Shown here: piece after piece, positions 1-7,070 of the stretch
Numbering within the stretch: position 1 is the first letter of the stretch
Layout: each line of letters opens with the position of its first letter
Origin: Chloroflexota bacterium
GTDB taxonomy: Bacteria; Chloroflexota; Dehalococcoidia; UBA3495
Assembly: GCA_022563275.1 (NCBI GenBank)
Contig: JADFNR010000046.1
Span: 1 to 14,272, forward strand
DNA: 14,272 nt
Direction of reading: 5' to 3'
Notes under the pieces: generated by a model
The model's database searches: none
Seen by the model: the letters and a program-made list of their open reading frames with translations, nothing else
Told to the model about the DNA's origin: nothing
Program-made: the position numbers and the translations under genes

Positions 1-484
1 GTCCGGTCGCCCCGCTGCCAGGTGCGTTCGCTGACATCGTTGCCGATGCTGTAGCCGAGCACATAGTCCAGGGCCTGCTCCTCGGTGACGTTGCGGCAGG
101 TCTTTCCGATGACCACCACCAGTTCACCTTCATATTGGAGCATCTCCGTCGCGTCCTTGGGCACGATGATGTCGTGGCCGTCGGGCACCAGAGCATTGAT
201 GGCCCGGTAGCCGACGTCGGCCTGTTTCGGCAGCACCGGCTCTTCGCCGCGCATCTGGGCGGCCCAGGTCACATGCTCCGGGTAGTTGATGCCGGCGCCG
301 CATAGAAGGTGGGCGGAATCACCGGCACCTCCAGCTTCACCGCATCAAGCTTGTGGGTATTGGCGGTCTTCTTGTAGGTGTCAAATGGGCTGCCCTCAAC
401 CTCAGTTACCGTGTCGCCTTCCGCGCTGCTTTCGATAATGCCGTAGGAGATGGGGCCTCCGGTGGAGAATCTGCACCATTTCAT
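1..484 (-). pseudogene. Fumarylacetoacetate hydrolase (FAH) family protein, N-terminal part, frameshifted and cut by the window edge
   Basis: The ATG at 484 is preceded by a GAGGTG ribosome site and opens a typical FAH N-terminal domain (starts MKWCRFSTGG, leads to PPTFYAA). Around 290-301 the frame breaks. Read on, it gives an unrelated tail and a stop near 269. Shifting frame restores a clear FAH core: GINYPEHVTWA, then YEGELVVVIGK with the metal-binding E-x-E pair, then LGYSIGNDVSERTWQ with the conserved Asp. The frame stays open to base 1, so the C-terminal half lies outside the window. FAH-family enzymes are Mg/Mn-dependent hydrolases, decarboxylases or isomerases of 2-oxo acids, often in aromatic or sugar-acid catabolism; the substrate cannot be told here. 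The lesion fits one lost base or two gained bases in a GC-rich GGCGCC stretch. It may be real decay or an assembly error, because the rest of the coding sequence looks intact. Confidence in the family is high; in true pseudogene status only moderate. Confidence 0.8.
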
Positions 485-543
485 GCTGCTTTCACCTCGC
501 TGGCGGCCCGGCAAGCTGCGGTGGCCGCGGATGATTCAGGCCA

Positions 544-571
544 ATTTTACACCGCGCTCCGGCCCGGTCAA
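544..571 (-). promoter_or_regulatory. Candidate sigma70-type promoter of the FAH gene
   Basis: On the minus strand, TTGACC (566-571) and TAAAAT (544-549) are separated by 16 bases. That is close to the -35/-10 consensus, and the predicted start of transcription lies about 50 bases before the ATG at 484. The element sits in the 185-base divergent gap between the FAH and SDR genes. On the plus strand only weaker -10-like hexamers are visible (TAAAAT at 607-612, TATGAT at 643-648), without a good -35 partner. Confidence 0.4.
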
Positions 572-669
572 GCTCATTTTGGCCAGTGCCGGTTTGGGTA
601 AGGTGGTAAAATCTAGCCCGCTGGGGAGCCTAGCCTCGGCAATATGATATCCAACAAGGTGGAACAGCC

Positions 670-1440
670 ATGCGATTGGAAGGAAAGACCGCCCTCATCA
701 CCGGCGCCAGCCGGAACATCGGGAGAGAGATCGCGCTTACTTTTGCCCGGGAAGGGGCCGACCTGGTCCTCAACACCCGCAGCAGCCAGGCCGAACTGGA
801 CGAAGTTGCTGGGAAGTGCCGCGAGTTGGGCGTGAAGACCCACACTGTGATCGCGGACGTCTCCGACTCCGCCAGCGTTTCCAAGATGGTGGAGGAAGGC
901 ATCCAGGCGCTGGGCAAGATCGACATCTTGGTGAATAACGTGGCCGTCCGCCCGCATAAACCCATCTTGGAGGTCACCGATGAAGAGTGGCACACCACGC
1001 TGGGGATAAACATGCACGCGGCGTTCTACCTGGTCAAGGCGGTGCTGCCGGGCATGATGGAGCGCAAGAGCGGCAGCATCATCGCCCTGGGCGGGCAGTC
1101 GGCCATCACCGGGCGTCCCGGCACCATCATGGTGACCACGGCGAAGACCGGCGTGCTGGGCCTGATACGGGCCGTGGCGGCCGAGATGGCGCCCTACAAC
1201 ATCCGAGCCAACATGGTGAACCCCGGCTCCACCGACACCTCCCGTGGCAACCCGGAATGGTACCCAGAGTTCCAGGCCGGCGTGGACCGGGGGTCGGACG
1301 AGCACCTGAAGTCCATACCCATGGGCCGACAGGGCACGGTGCAGGACATCGCCAATGCCTGCCTATTCTTCGCCTCGGACGAGTCCAGCTACATCACCGG
1401 CGACAGCGTGAACGTCATGGGAGGCCGCTACATCGTCTAG
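670..1440 (+). CDS. Short-chain dehydrogenase/reductase (SDR) family protein with non-canonical active site
   Basis: This 256-aa protein has the usual classical-SDR length and a Rossmann fold: TGASRNIG at residues 11-18 for the nucleotide, an acidic D63 region (IADVSD), NNV at 89-91, Asn114, Ser144 and Lys159, then NPGSTDT and the GG end of the fold. The catalytic Tyr expected four residues before Lys159 is Val155 (IMVTTAKTG). Other family members with His-Val in place of the Tyr segment are known to me in general terms, so this may be a natural subgroup and not a damaged enzyme. Classical SDRs carry out NAD(P)H-dependent oxidation or reduction of alcohols, ketones or sugars; without Tyr the chemistry is uncertain. 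The ATG at 670 has an AAGGTGG ribosome site at 656-662. The gene is divergent from the FAH gene, which suggests a catabolic link, but this is inference. Confidence 0.88.
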   Translation: MRLEGKTALITGASRNIGREIALTFAREGADLVLNTRSSQAELDEVAGKCRELGVKTHTVIADVSDSASVSKMVEEGIQALGKIDILVNNVAVRPHKPILEVTDEEWHTTLGINMHAAFYLVKAVLPGMMERKSGSIIALGGQSAITGRPGTIMVTTAKTGVLGLIRAVAAEMAPYNIRANMVNPGSTDTSRGNPEWYPEFQAGVDRGSDEHLKSIPMGRQGTVQDIANACLFFASDESSYITGDSVNVMGGRYIV

Positions 1441-1648
1441 GCGCCGGCACAGCCTGGTTTCCCGGACGCCGGAGGCCTTTGGAGTGTCCGTAGATGTAGT
1501 TGCCATATCCATGCGTAAAGCTGCCAGTCCCGCTGGGGATTCCCGTCATATCGTGGGCGTTGTGGAACCCTTCACATCGGGGTTGGCGTGATAAGCTGGC
1601 GGAAACCTCCGTAACGAACAGGTGGAAGGGGAGTCCACGATCACGCCA

Positions 1649-4078
1649 ATGCAATGCCCCGGTTGCCAGCGGGAAAATGCGGCTGGTAGTAAGTTCTGCA
1701 CCTACTGCGGCACGCAATTAGAGACCGGCGCACCGTCACAGGAAGGGCTAACGGCGGAAACCCGACCAGAGGAAGATGGGCCACTCCCAGACGCGGAGCT
1801 GCGTGAAGTCCGGATAGAGCTCCGTCAGTTGGGGCTTACGTTTGACCGCCTCCAAGACCGGATATCGCGGCTGGAGCTAACGCGCCCAGGCGCCGCTCCA
1901 GACCGGCCACAACCCCCCTCAACCACGTCTGCTCCCGCGTCAACCCGGCCCAGCGCTTCGGCTGCCCCGTCCTCCGCCGGCAGTGGCGGCGGGGCTAGGC
2001 CTGTCCCCCCACCATGGGCAGGACGGCAGGCCGCCGCCGCAGTGGCCGCTCTCCGTGGTTTCGGTCCTCCCTCCAGCGGGTTCTCCGTGGACTGGGAGCA
2101 GGTACTGGGCAAAAACTGGTTCGCCATAATCGGCGCCTTGGCCCTCATCATCGGCGCGGGTTTCTTTCTCAAGCTGGCCTTCGATAACGACTGGATCGGG
2201 CCCATCGGGCGGGTCTCTCTGGGAATCGTCATCGGAATAGCCCTGCTGACAGCCGGCGAGTACAGCCGGCGCCGCGTCCCCCTCTGGGCCCAACCGGTCA
2301 CGGCGGGAGGGATCGGGATACTCTACCTGTCGATCTACGCCGCCTTCGGCCTATACGAACTCATCTTACCCGTGCCTGCCTTCCTTTTCCTGGCCCTGGT
2401 CGTCGTCTTGAGCGTGCTGTTGGCACTCCGGTACGAGTCGTTGGTCATCGCGTTACTGGGCATCGTGGGAGCCTTCATCACCCCCGTCCTTCTGGGGCGG
2501 GACCTTCCGGACCCTCGGCTAATGCTTTTATACATCCTGGTCATCGACCTGGGCATATTGGCCGTATCCACCTTCCGCAACTGGAGGTGGTTCACCATGG
2601 TGGGCTTGGCCGGCTCCTATGGCCTCTTCGCCTTGTGGCTGGACCAGTTTCCTTCCCAGAGCGTGTTGCCGGTCTACCTGTTCTTGACCGGTGTCTTCAT
2701 GGTTTTTGTCGGCGCTACCACGCTCTTCCACATCATCTGGAGCCGGGTTCCCGGGCCCGTTGACCGGGCACTGTTAACCCTCAACGCCACGGGCTATTAC
2801 GCCCTGACCTTTGGCCTGCTGTGGGATGAGTACCGGGTCTGGTTCGGCGTGATCACACTGAGCATCTCTCTTTTGTACGGCCTGGTGACCTATGCCACCA
2901 TCAAGCGGGCGGGCGCCCCCCCGGAAGTGGCCTTGTTCACGCTGGCCATCGCCGTTGTATTTCTCACCATCGCCGTTCCATTACAGTTGAGCGGCAACTG
3001 GGTCTCGGTTGCCTGGGCCGCGGAAGGCACAGTCTTGGTTTGGATGGGCTTCGTGCTGGCGAGGTGGCCCATGCGCGCCTTCGGCCTGGGCGTGCTGGCG
3101 GTGGCCGCCATCCGCCTGCTGGCCTTCGATACGCCGGTGGAATTGGTGGATTTCAACCCGGTGCTCAACGAGCGTTTTCCCACCTTCGCCGTAGCCATCG
3201 CCGCATTCTCAGTTGCCGCTTACCTGTATTGGAGGCAGCGGGAACACCTGGAGGTTTGGGAGGAATACGTTGCACCAGCCCTGGCGGGGGTGGCCAACTT
3301 CCTTACCCTGTGGCTCTTCACCGCCGAGGTCATCGCCTACTTCGACAGCCGAATACTGCTTCTTTCCCGCGAAATGACGGCGCAGAGCTTGGACAACGCC
3401 AAGTTCCTCACGCTGACTGCCATGTGGACGATCTACGCCTTCGGGATCCTGGCCATCGGAATGGCCAAACGGCATGCCTCTATTCGTTGGGTGGGCCTGG
3501 GACTGCTGGCCGTTCCTGGCCTCAAGCTACTGTTGTTCGATACCTTTATGGTGCGGTGGGACCCCCTCACATTCCTGCCGGTCATCAACTTCCATTTCAT
3601 GGTCTTCCTCATCGTACTGGGGGTCTTGGTGGCCGCAGCCTACCTCTACCACCGAGAGAAGGACCGGTTGACGGAGCATGAAAGTTACGTGTTTCAAGTT
3701 CTGGTGGTGGTGGCGAACTTTGTTACCCTATGGTTCCTCAGCGCCGAAGCCATCCGGTTCTTCGACAGCCAAGAAATTAAACTACGCACCGATTACTTCA
3801 GCGCGATGCAACTTTCGTTAACCGTGCTTTGGGCGGTGTACGCCATTGGAATAATCGGCGTTGGTATCGTCATGCAGGCGGGCAGGGTGCGGCTGGCGGG
3901 GATGGCGCTCCTGTGTATCCCCGTCGTAAAACTCTTCGTCTTCGACATTTTCTTGATGGAACGAGGTTACAGAGTCGCCGCGTTCGTTACGCTGGGCGGC
4001 TTGATGCTGGCCATGGGGTTGGTTTACCAACGGTACAGCCAGGCGATAAAGGGGTTTATGTTTGGCCAAAGGGCGTAG
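1649..4078 (+). CDS. DUF2339 family polytopic membrane protein with N-terminal zinc ribbon
   Basis: An integral membrane protein of about 809 aa. Residues 3-20 form a zinc ribbon (C3, C6, C17, C20). A charged helix at about 45-80 and a Pro/Ala/Ser-rich linker to about 145 follow, then some 20 hydrophobic segments. The signature region of DUF2339 is clear: NWFAIIGALALIIGAG, AFDNDWIGPIGRV and AQPVTAGGIGILYL (residues about 156-237). The C-terminal half has three related units (described separately). The function of the family is not established; it is often found beside DUF3999 genes, as here. The start is ambiguous. ATG at 1649 puts the zinc ribbon right at the N-terminus, as usual for such proteins. 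An in-frame GTG at 1622 would add nine residues. AAGGGGAG at 1626-1633 is rather far from the ATG, and neither start has an ideal ribosome site. The 208 bases before it hold no convincing gene. Confidence 0.85.
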   Translation: MQCPGCQRENAAGSKFCTYCGTQLETGAPSQEGLTAETRPEEDGPLPDAELREVRIELRQLGLTFDRLQDRISRLELTRPGAAPDRPQPPSTTSAPASTRPSASAAPSSAGSGGGARPVPPPWAGRQAAAAVAALRGFGPPSSGFSVDWEQVLGKNWFAIIGALALIIGAGFFLKLAFDNDWIGPIGRVSLGIVIGIALLTAGEYSRRRVPLWAQPVTAGGIGILYLSIYAAFGLYELILPVPAFLFLALVVVLSVLLALRYESLVIALLGIVGAFITPVLLGRDLPDPRLMLLYILVIDLGILAVSTFRNWRWFTMVGLAGSYGLFALWLDQFPSQSVLPVYLFLTGVFMVFVGATTLFHIIWSRVPGPVDRALLTLNATGYYALTFGLLWDEYRVWFGVITLSISLLYGLVTYATIKRAGAPPEVALFTLAIAVVFLTIAVPLQLSGNWVSVAWAAEGTVLVWMGFVLARWPMRAFGLGVLAVAAIRLLAFDTPVELVDFNPVLNERFPTFAVAIAAFSVAAYLYWRQREHLEVWEEYVAPALAGVANFLTLWLFTAEVIAYFDSRILLLSREMTAQSLDNAKFLTLTAMWTIYAFGILAIGMAKRHASIRWVGLGLLAVPGLKLLLFDTFMVRWDPLTFLPVINFHFMVFLIVLGVLVAAAYLYHREKDRLTEHESYVFQVLVVVANFVTLWFLSAEAIRFFDSQEIKLRTDYFSAMQLSLTVLWAVYAIGIIGVGIVMQAGRVRLAGMALLCIPVVKLFVFDIFLMERGYRVAAFVTLGGLMLAMGLVYQRYSQAIKGFMFGQRA
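2783..3952 (+). repeat. Three diverged tandem repeat units inside the DUF2339 protein
   Basis: At protein level the C-terminal half repeats with a period of about 135-140 residues. Unit ends align as RLLAFDT (to 3133), KLLLFDTF (to 3547) and KLFVFDIF (to 3952). Unit starts align as NATGYYALTFGLL (from 2783), VANFLTLWLFTAEV (from 3290) and VANFVTLWFLSAEA (from 3710). Units two and three are clearly the closest pair. AYLYWRQREHL also matches AYLYHREKDRL, followed by EEYV and ESYV. Each unit appears to hold several membrane helices, so the protein grew by duplication of a helix bundle. Confidence 0.75.
4048..4054 (+). promoter_or_regulatory. Ribosome binding site that fixes the TTG start of the DUF3999 gene
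   Basis: AAAGGGG lies 7 bases before the TTG at 4062, inside the end of the DUF2339 reading frame. No ATG or GTG in this frame lies closer with a comparable site. The next in-frame options (TTG at 4080, GTG further in) would remove the basic n-region of the signal peptide. Confidence 0.6.
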
Positions 4079-5393
4079 GTTGAGGCCCAAGCTCCCGGCG
4101 GTGGTGGCCCTGGCGGCTGGGCTGTCGCTTCTAACCGCCACCCTGGTATCGGCGGACTTTTCCGTCCAAGAGTGGCGGTTCTTCAAATCCGTGCCGGTTT
4201 CCGATGTTCTGTCGGAGACTTCGCTGGTGGAAGTTGTGCCGGACAGAGATGTATTTGCTCATGCCGCGCCGGCCCTCTCCGACCTCCGCGTCATTGAAGA
4301 GAATAGCCAGCTGGAGGTGCCCTTCGTTCTATTGGTGGAAAGGGGGGAGCAGCGGCGGGCATCGGTATCGGTGACCATGCGGGACCTGGGGAGCGTCCCC
4401 GGTCAACACACCACCTTCGTCCTGGATCTGAACCAACAAGGAACTCTGCACAACGAGCTGGAGATAAGCACTTCGTCAGAAAATTTCCAGCGGGACATCG
4501 TGGTAGAGGGAAGCGAGGACGCAGAAAACTGGAGGATACTGGACGAGGACGGCCAGATATTTGATTTCACCATTGAGGCGCGGGGATTCACCACCAGGGA
4601 TACACGGGTGAAGTACCCTGCCAGCACCGCCCGCTACCTCAGGGTCCGAATCGTCGATGGAGAACTGCCTCCCCTGGACGTGCTGGGGGCCGTGGTGTTT
4701 TTCTCCCAGCAGATACCGCCCAGCCGGACAGATTATCCGGTAAGCATATCGGCGCGGGTGGAAGACACGGCGGAGAAGAACACACAACTGGTATTCGACC
4801 TGGGGAGCGGGGGGTTCCCAACCAATCGCTTGTCCCTGGCCATTGGACCGGCGAACTTTTACCGCCGCGTTAGCTTGGAGGGGAGCCATGACAACCAGTT
4901 CTGGGCCCTGCTCCGCCGGTCCGAGAACCTCTACGTTTTCAATACCCCAAAGTTCGTGGGCAGTCAGCTTTCCATCAGCTATCCGGAGTCCAGGTACCGT
5001 TATTTCCGCCTCACCATTTTCAACGAAGACGATTCCCCGCTGGCCGTAATGGGTCTCCAGGCCAGCGGATATTCGCGGAAGTTGATCTTTTCCGCGGACC
5101 CCGGCGGCAGCTACAGGCTCTACTACGGAAACCCCGATGCGGTGCCTCCCACCTACGAACTGGAGCGCATCTTCCCTTACCTGGTCACCGAGAACCTGCC
5201 CGTGGCCGGATTGGGAGCCCATACCGCCAACCCTCTATTCACCGGACCTACGATTTCTCCGAAACCCTTTACCGAGCGTTACCCCTGGCTCGTACCGACG
5301 GTGGTGGCGATCGGGGCATTGCTGATCGGGGTCTTCCTGGCCAGCCTTTTCCGCCAGCTAAAAGCGATGCTGCCTCCTCCGCCCGAGTCGTAA
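4062..5393 (+). CDS. DUF3999-like secreted protein with C-terminal membrane anchor
   Basis: A 443-aa protein starting at a TTG and overlapping the DUF2339 gene by 17 bases, which suggests translational coupling. Residues 1-31 form a signal peptide (basic KGRRLRPK, hydrophobic core, cleavage near TLVSA). A YR/WRF...P-type strand region and a SDLRVIEENSQLEVPF segment follow, as in DUF3999 proteins. Next come two similar beta-rich domains (about 117-214 and 242-334) and one transmembrane helix (about 409-430) with a short Pro-rich cytoplasmic tail. It should face the periplasm or cell exterior. DUF3999 genes commonly lie next to DUF2339 genes, so the two products probably act together in the envelope, but no biochemical role is known to me. 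The DUF3999 assignment is by pattern and context; overall similarity to the Pfam model could not be tested. Confidence 0.75.
   Translation: MAKGRRLRPKLPAVVALAAGLSLLTATLVSADFSVQEWRFFKSVPVSDVLSETSLVEVVPDRDVFAHAAPALSDLRVIEENSQLEVPFVLLVERGEQRRASVSVTMRDLGSVPGQHTTFVLDLNQQGTLHNELEISTSSENFQRDIVVEGSEDAENWRILDEDGQIFDFTIEARGFTTRDTRVKYPASTARYLRVRIVDGELPPLDVLGAVVFFSQQIPPSRTDYPVSISARVEDTAEKNTQLVFDLGSGGFPTNRLSLAIGPANFYRRVSLEGSHDNQFWALLRRSENLYVFNTPKFVGSQLSISYPESRYRYFRLTIFNEDDSPLAVMGLQASGYSRKLIFSADPGGSYRLYYGNPDAVPPTYELERIFPYLVTENLPVAGLGAHTANPLFTGPTISPKPFTERYPWLVPTVVAIGALLIGVFLASLFRQLKAMLPPPPES
4410..5063 (+). repeat. Two tandem discoidin-like domains within the DUF3999 protein
   Basis: Residues about 117-214 and 242-334 align with an offset of about 122-124. 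VVEGSEDAENWRIL matches SLEGSHDNQFWALL, and RVKYPASTARYLRVRI matches SISYPESRYRYFRLTI, each followed by a PLDVLG/PLAVMG turn. The pattern of a Ser-x-Asp-x-x-x-W strand followed by RYxRxxI strands resembles the F5/8 type C (discoidin) beta-sandwich, which often binds carbohydrate. The fold is inferred from pattern only. Confidence 0.6.
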
Positions 5394-5406
5394 TTGTCCC
5401 TTCCAC

Positions 5407-5428
5407 GGGTCCGATTTCATCGGGACTC
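5407..5428. terminator. Possible bidirectional hairpin between convergent genes
   Basis: GGGTCCGAT (5407-5415) can pair with ATCGGGACTC (5419-5428) around a TTC loop, giving about nine pairs with one bulged G and one G-T pair. It lies in the 73-base gap between the stop of the DUF3999 gene and the stop of the ROK gene, where a terminator for both directions is expected. There is no T-run on either side, so intrinsic termination is uncertain. A second weak inverted repeat (CTCTCG / CGAGAG) follows it. Confidence 0.35.
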
Positions 5429-5466
5429 TCGAAGAACGCGAATCCGCCAGAGTGCCGAGAGGTGGG

Positions 5467-6468
5467 CTAGCCCCCTACCCCCAACTGGTCCCAGACCAGG
5501 GCGGCGGCTCCGACCAGGCCCACCGAGTCTCCCAGCCGGGCCGGGGTGAGTTGGAAATCCTTGTGGAGTTCGCTCATGGCGCGGTCCAATATCTGCTGGT
5601 GTATCCGCGGAAGCAGGTCTAGCTTGACCAGCCCATCGGTCACCCCGCCGCCCAACACGATCATGTCGGGGTTGAACAGGTGGACCACGTTCGTCAACCC
5701 AACGGCTAGGGCGGACACCGCTCCATCCAATATCGTCATTGCCAGCGGGTCCTTTTTCTCCGCGGCATCGAATACCGCCTCGGAATCGACCGAGTCTATG
5801 TCTAGAGAGGCTAATCTGGAGCCAGGAAACCCGCCCGAAGCCAACTTTTGCCTGGCGATTCGCTCGATACCGGTGCCGGACGCCATCGCCTCAAGACACC
5901 CCCTGGACCCGCACTGGCATTCCAATGCTGATTCTGACGTGTCGACGAGGGTATGGCCGATCTCCGCGGTAAGGCCGTTGGCGCCCAGGAACAGCGAACC
6001 CTTATCCACCAACCCGCCGCCAACCCCGGTGCTGACGGTTACGTAGAACAGGGTCTTCACGGGACGCCCGTTGTCCGCGGACTCCTTTCCGGCCCCATAG
6101 TAATGCTCGCCCAATGCCGCCAGGTTGGCGTCGTTGCCCACCCAAACCGGCACGTCGAATATATTTTCCCAAAGGGCTTTGAACGCGACTCCATCAAGCA
6201 CCATCAAGTTCGGCGGCTGATAGAAGGTGCCGGTGGTGGGTTCCACCGGACCGGCCACGGCGGCGCCGATGCCCGCCACGGGGCCGCCGGCTTGCCGGAT
6301 AGCGTTGGCCAGCAGCCTTTCAGCGTTGGCCAGGTACTCTTCTTTGCTGCCTCCCTGGGGGTTGGGCTCTCGCGATTGCCAGAGGATCTCACCCTGTCTG
6401 TTGACGACCGCGGTTCTGGTCCAGGTGCCTCCCCAGTCCATTACGACCACTACTTGTGGAGTGCTCAT
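5467..6468 (-). CDS. ROK family sugar kinase (glucokinase-like)
   Basis: 333 aa, the usual ROK length. It has the N-terminal ATP-phosphate motif MDWGGTWTR (D11), the sugar-binding and catalytic region VGNDANLAALGE with the general base D113, the glycine-rich STGVGGGLV (147-154), and the zinc-site signature EIGH plus CQCGSRGCLE (H172, C184, C186, C191). The FNPDMIVLGGGV strand of the C-terminal domain is intact. ROK kinases phosphorylate glucose, fructose, N-acetylglucosamine or N-acetylmannosamine with ATP in the cytoplasm. The EIGH and CxCGxxGC motifs fit a kinase and no DNA-binding domain is present, so it is not a ROK repressor. The exact sugar cannot be decided. GGGGA stands about 8 bases before the ATG. 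It is the last gene of the minus-strand run, 44 bases after tlpA, and probably shares its transcript without sharing its function. Confidence 0.9.
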   Translation of the reverse strand: MSTPQVVVVMDWGGTWTRTAVVNRQGEILWQSREPNPQGGSKEEYLANAERLLANAIRQAGGPVAGIGAAVAGPVEPTTGTFYQPPNLMVLDGVAFKALWENIFDVPVWVGNDANLAALGEHYYGAGKESADNGRPVKTLFYVTVSTGVGGGLVDKGSLFLGANGLTAEIGHTLVDTSESALECQCGSRGCLEAMASGTGIERIARQKLASGGFPGSRLASLDIDSVDSEAVFDAAEKKDPLAMTILDGAVSALAVGLTNVVHLFNPDMIVLGGGVTDGLVKLDLLPRIHQQILDRAMSELHKDFQLTPARLGDSVGLVGAAALVWDQLGVGG

Positions 6469-6512
6469 TATGATTCCCCGTGGGCCAACTTATCTGGGCC
6501 GTAACTTCCAAA

Positions 6513-7070
6513 TCATCTTTCCAGCAGTTCGTTGATGGCGTTTCGGAGGACCGTCTCGGTCAATGGGCCCGACAGCTTCTTGACCAGTATGCCATCCCGG
6601 TCGATAAAATACTTCTCAGGGATGCCCCGGACACCGTAGTCGATCGCGATAACGCCGCTGGCATCGAACCCGTTGGGGTAGGTTATCCCTTCTTGCCGAA
6701 GATAGACCTCAGCATCGCCGGGGTTGTCCCAGATATCCACCCCAACGAACTCCACCGGTTGCCCCTGGAACTCCCGGTACACCCTGGCCAGGGCCGGGGC
6801 TTCAGCGCGGCAGGGCGGGCACCACGAGGCCCAGAAGTCCACCATCACAACCTTGCCTCGGAGGTCGGAGAGTTTCAGGGTGCCACCGCCGATCAATTGT
6901 AATTCGAAGTCCCTGGCCGCTCCAACATCGATCTTGGCTTCGAAAAGATCGGAGTTCACGGCCAGGCCTCCGGGGTTACCACCGGTGCCGATGGAGGCCC
7001 AGACCAACAGGGCGATCAACGCCGACAAAGGGACGCCTCCGCCCAATATTATCCAGCTACGCTTGGTCAT
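6513..7070 (-). CDS. TlpA/ResA-like membrane-anchored thioredoxin (probable CcmG-type heme-ligation reductant)
   Basis: 185 aa with an N-terminal signal anchor (about residues 7-28) and a thioredoxin fold. FWASWCPPC has the redox pair C84/C87, the inserted region GVDIWDNPGDAEVYL is typical of TlpA/ResA/CcmG, and GIPEKYFID carries the cis-Pro (P151). Such proteins sit in the periplasm and reduce the cysteines of apocytochrome c so that heme can be attached. The start overlaps the end of the upstream gene by four bases (ATGA at 7067-7070), and it lies two genes after ccmF, so a role in cytochrome c maturation is very likely. I leave the symbol empty because CcmG, ResA and TlpA cannot be separated by eye. 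Confidence 0.9.
   Translation of the reverse strand: MTKRSWIILGGGVPLSALIALLVWASIGTGGNPGGLAVNSDLFEAKIDVGAARDFELQLIGGGTLKLSDLRGKVVMVDFWASWCPPCRAEAPALARVYREFQGQPVEFVGVDIWDNPGDAEVYLRQEGITYPNGFDASGVIAIDYGVRGIPEKYFIDRDGILVKKLSGPLTETVLRNAINELLER

Noticed and set aside
607..648. Possible SDR promoter using TAAAAT (607-612) or TATGAT (643-648)
   Set aside because: No reasonable -35 hexamer at 15-19 bases from either, so it was not listed as a feature.
613..1305. 230-codon open frame on the minus strand
   Set aside because: It lies opposite the SDR gene, has low-complexity His/Gly/Arg-rich composition and no recognisable motif; a shadow of GC-rich coding sequence.
1415..1717. 100-codon minus frame with a locally protein-like segment (GFHNAHDMTGIPSGTGS, HGYGNYIYG) in the SDR-DUF2339 gap
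   Set aside because: It overlaps both neighbours, has no ribosome site and no family I recognise. It could be a gene remnant; a BLASTX hit covering 1480-1575 would change this.
4476..5222. 248-codon minus frame opposite the DUF3999 gene
   Set aside because: No signal peptide or domain; the plus-strand frame has a signal peptide, repeats and an anchor and is clearly the real one.
5467..6468. ROK protein as a transcriptional repressor (NagC/XylR type)
   Set aside because: There is no N-terminal helix-turn-helix; the protein begins directly with the ATP-binding motif, so it is a kinase.
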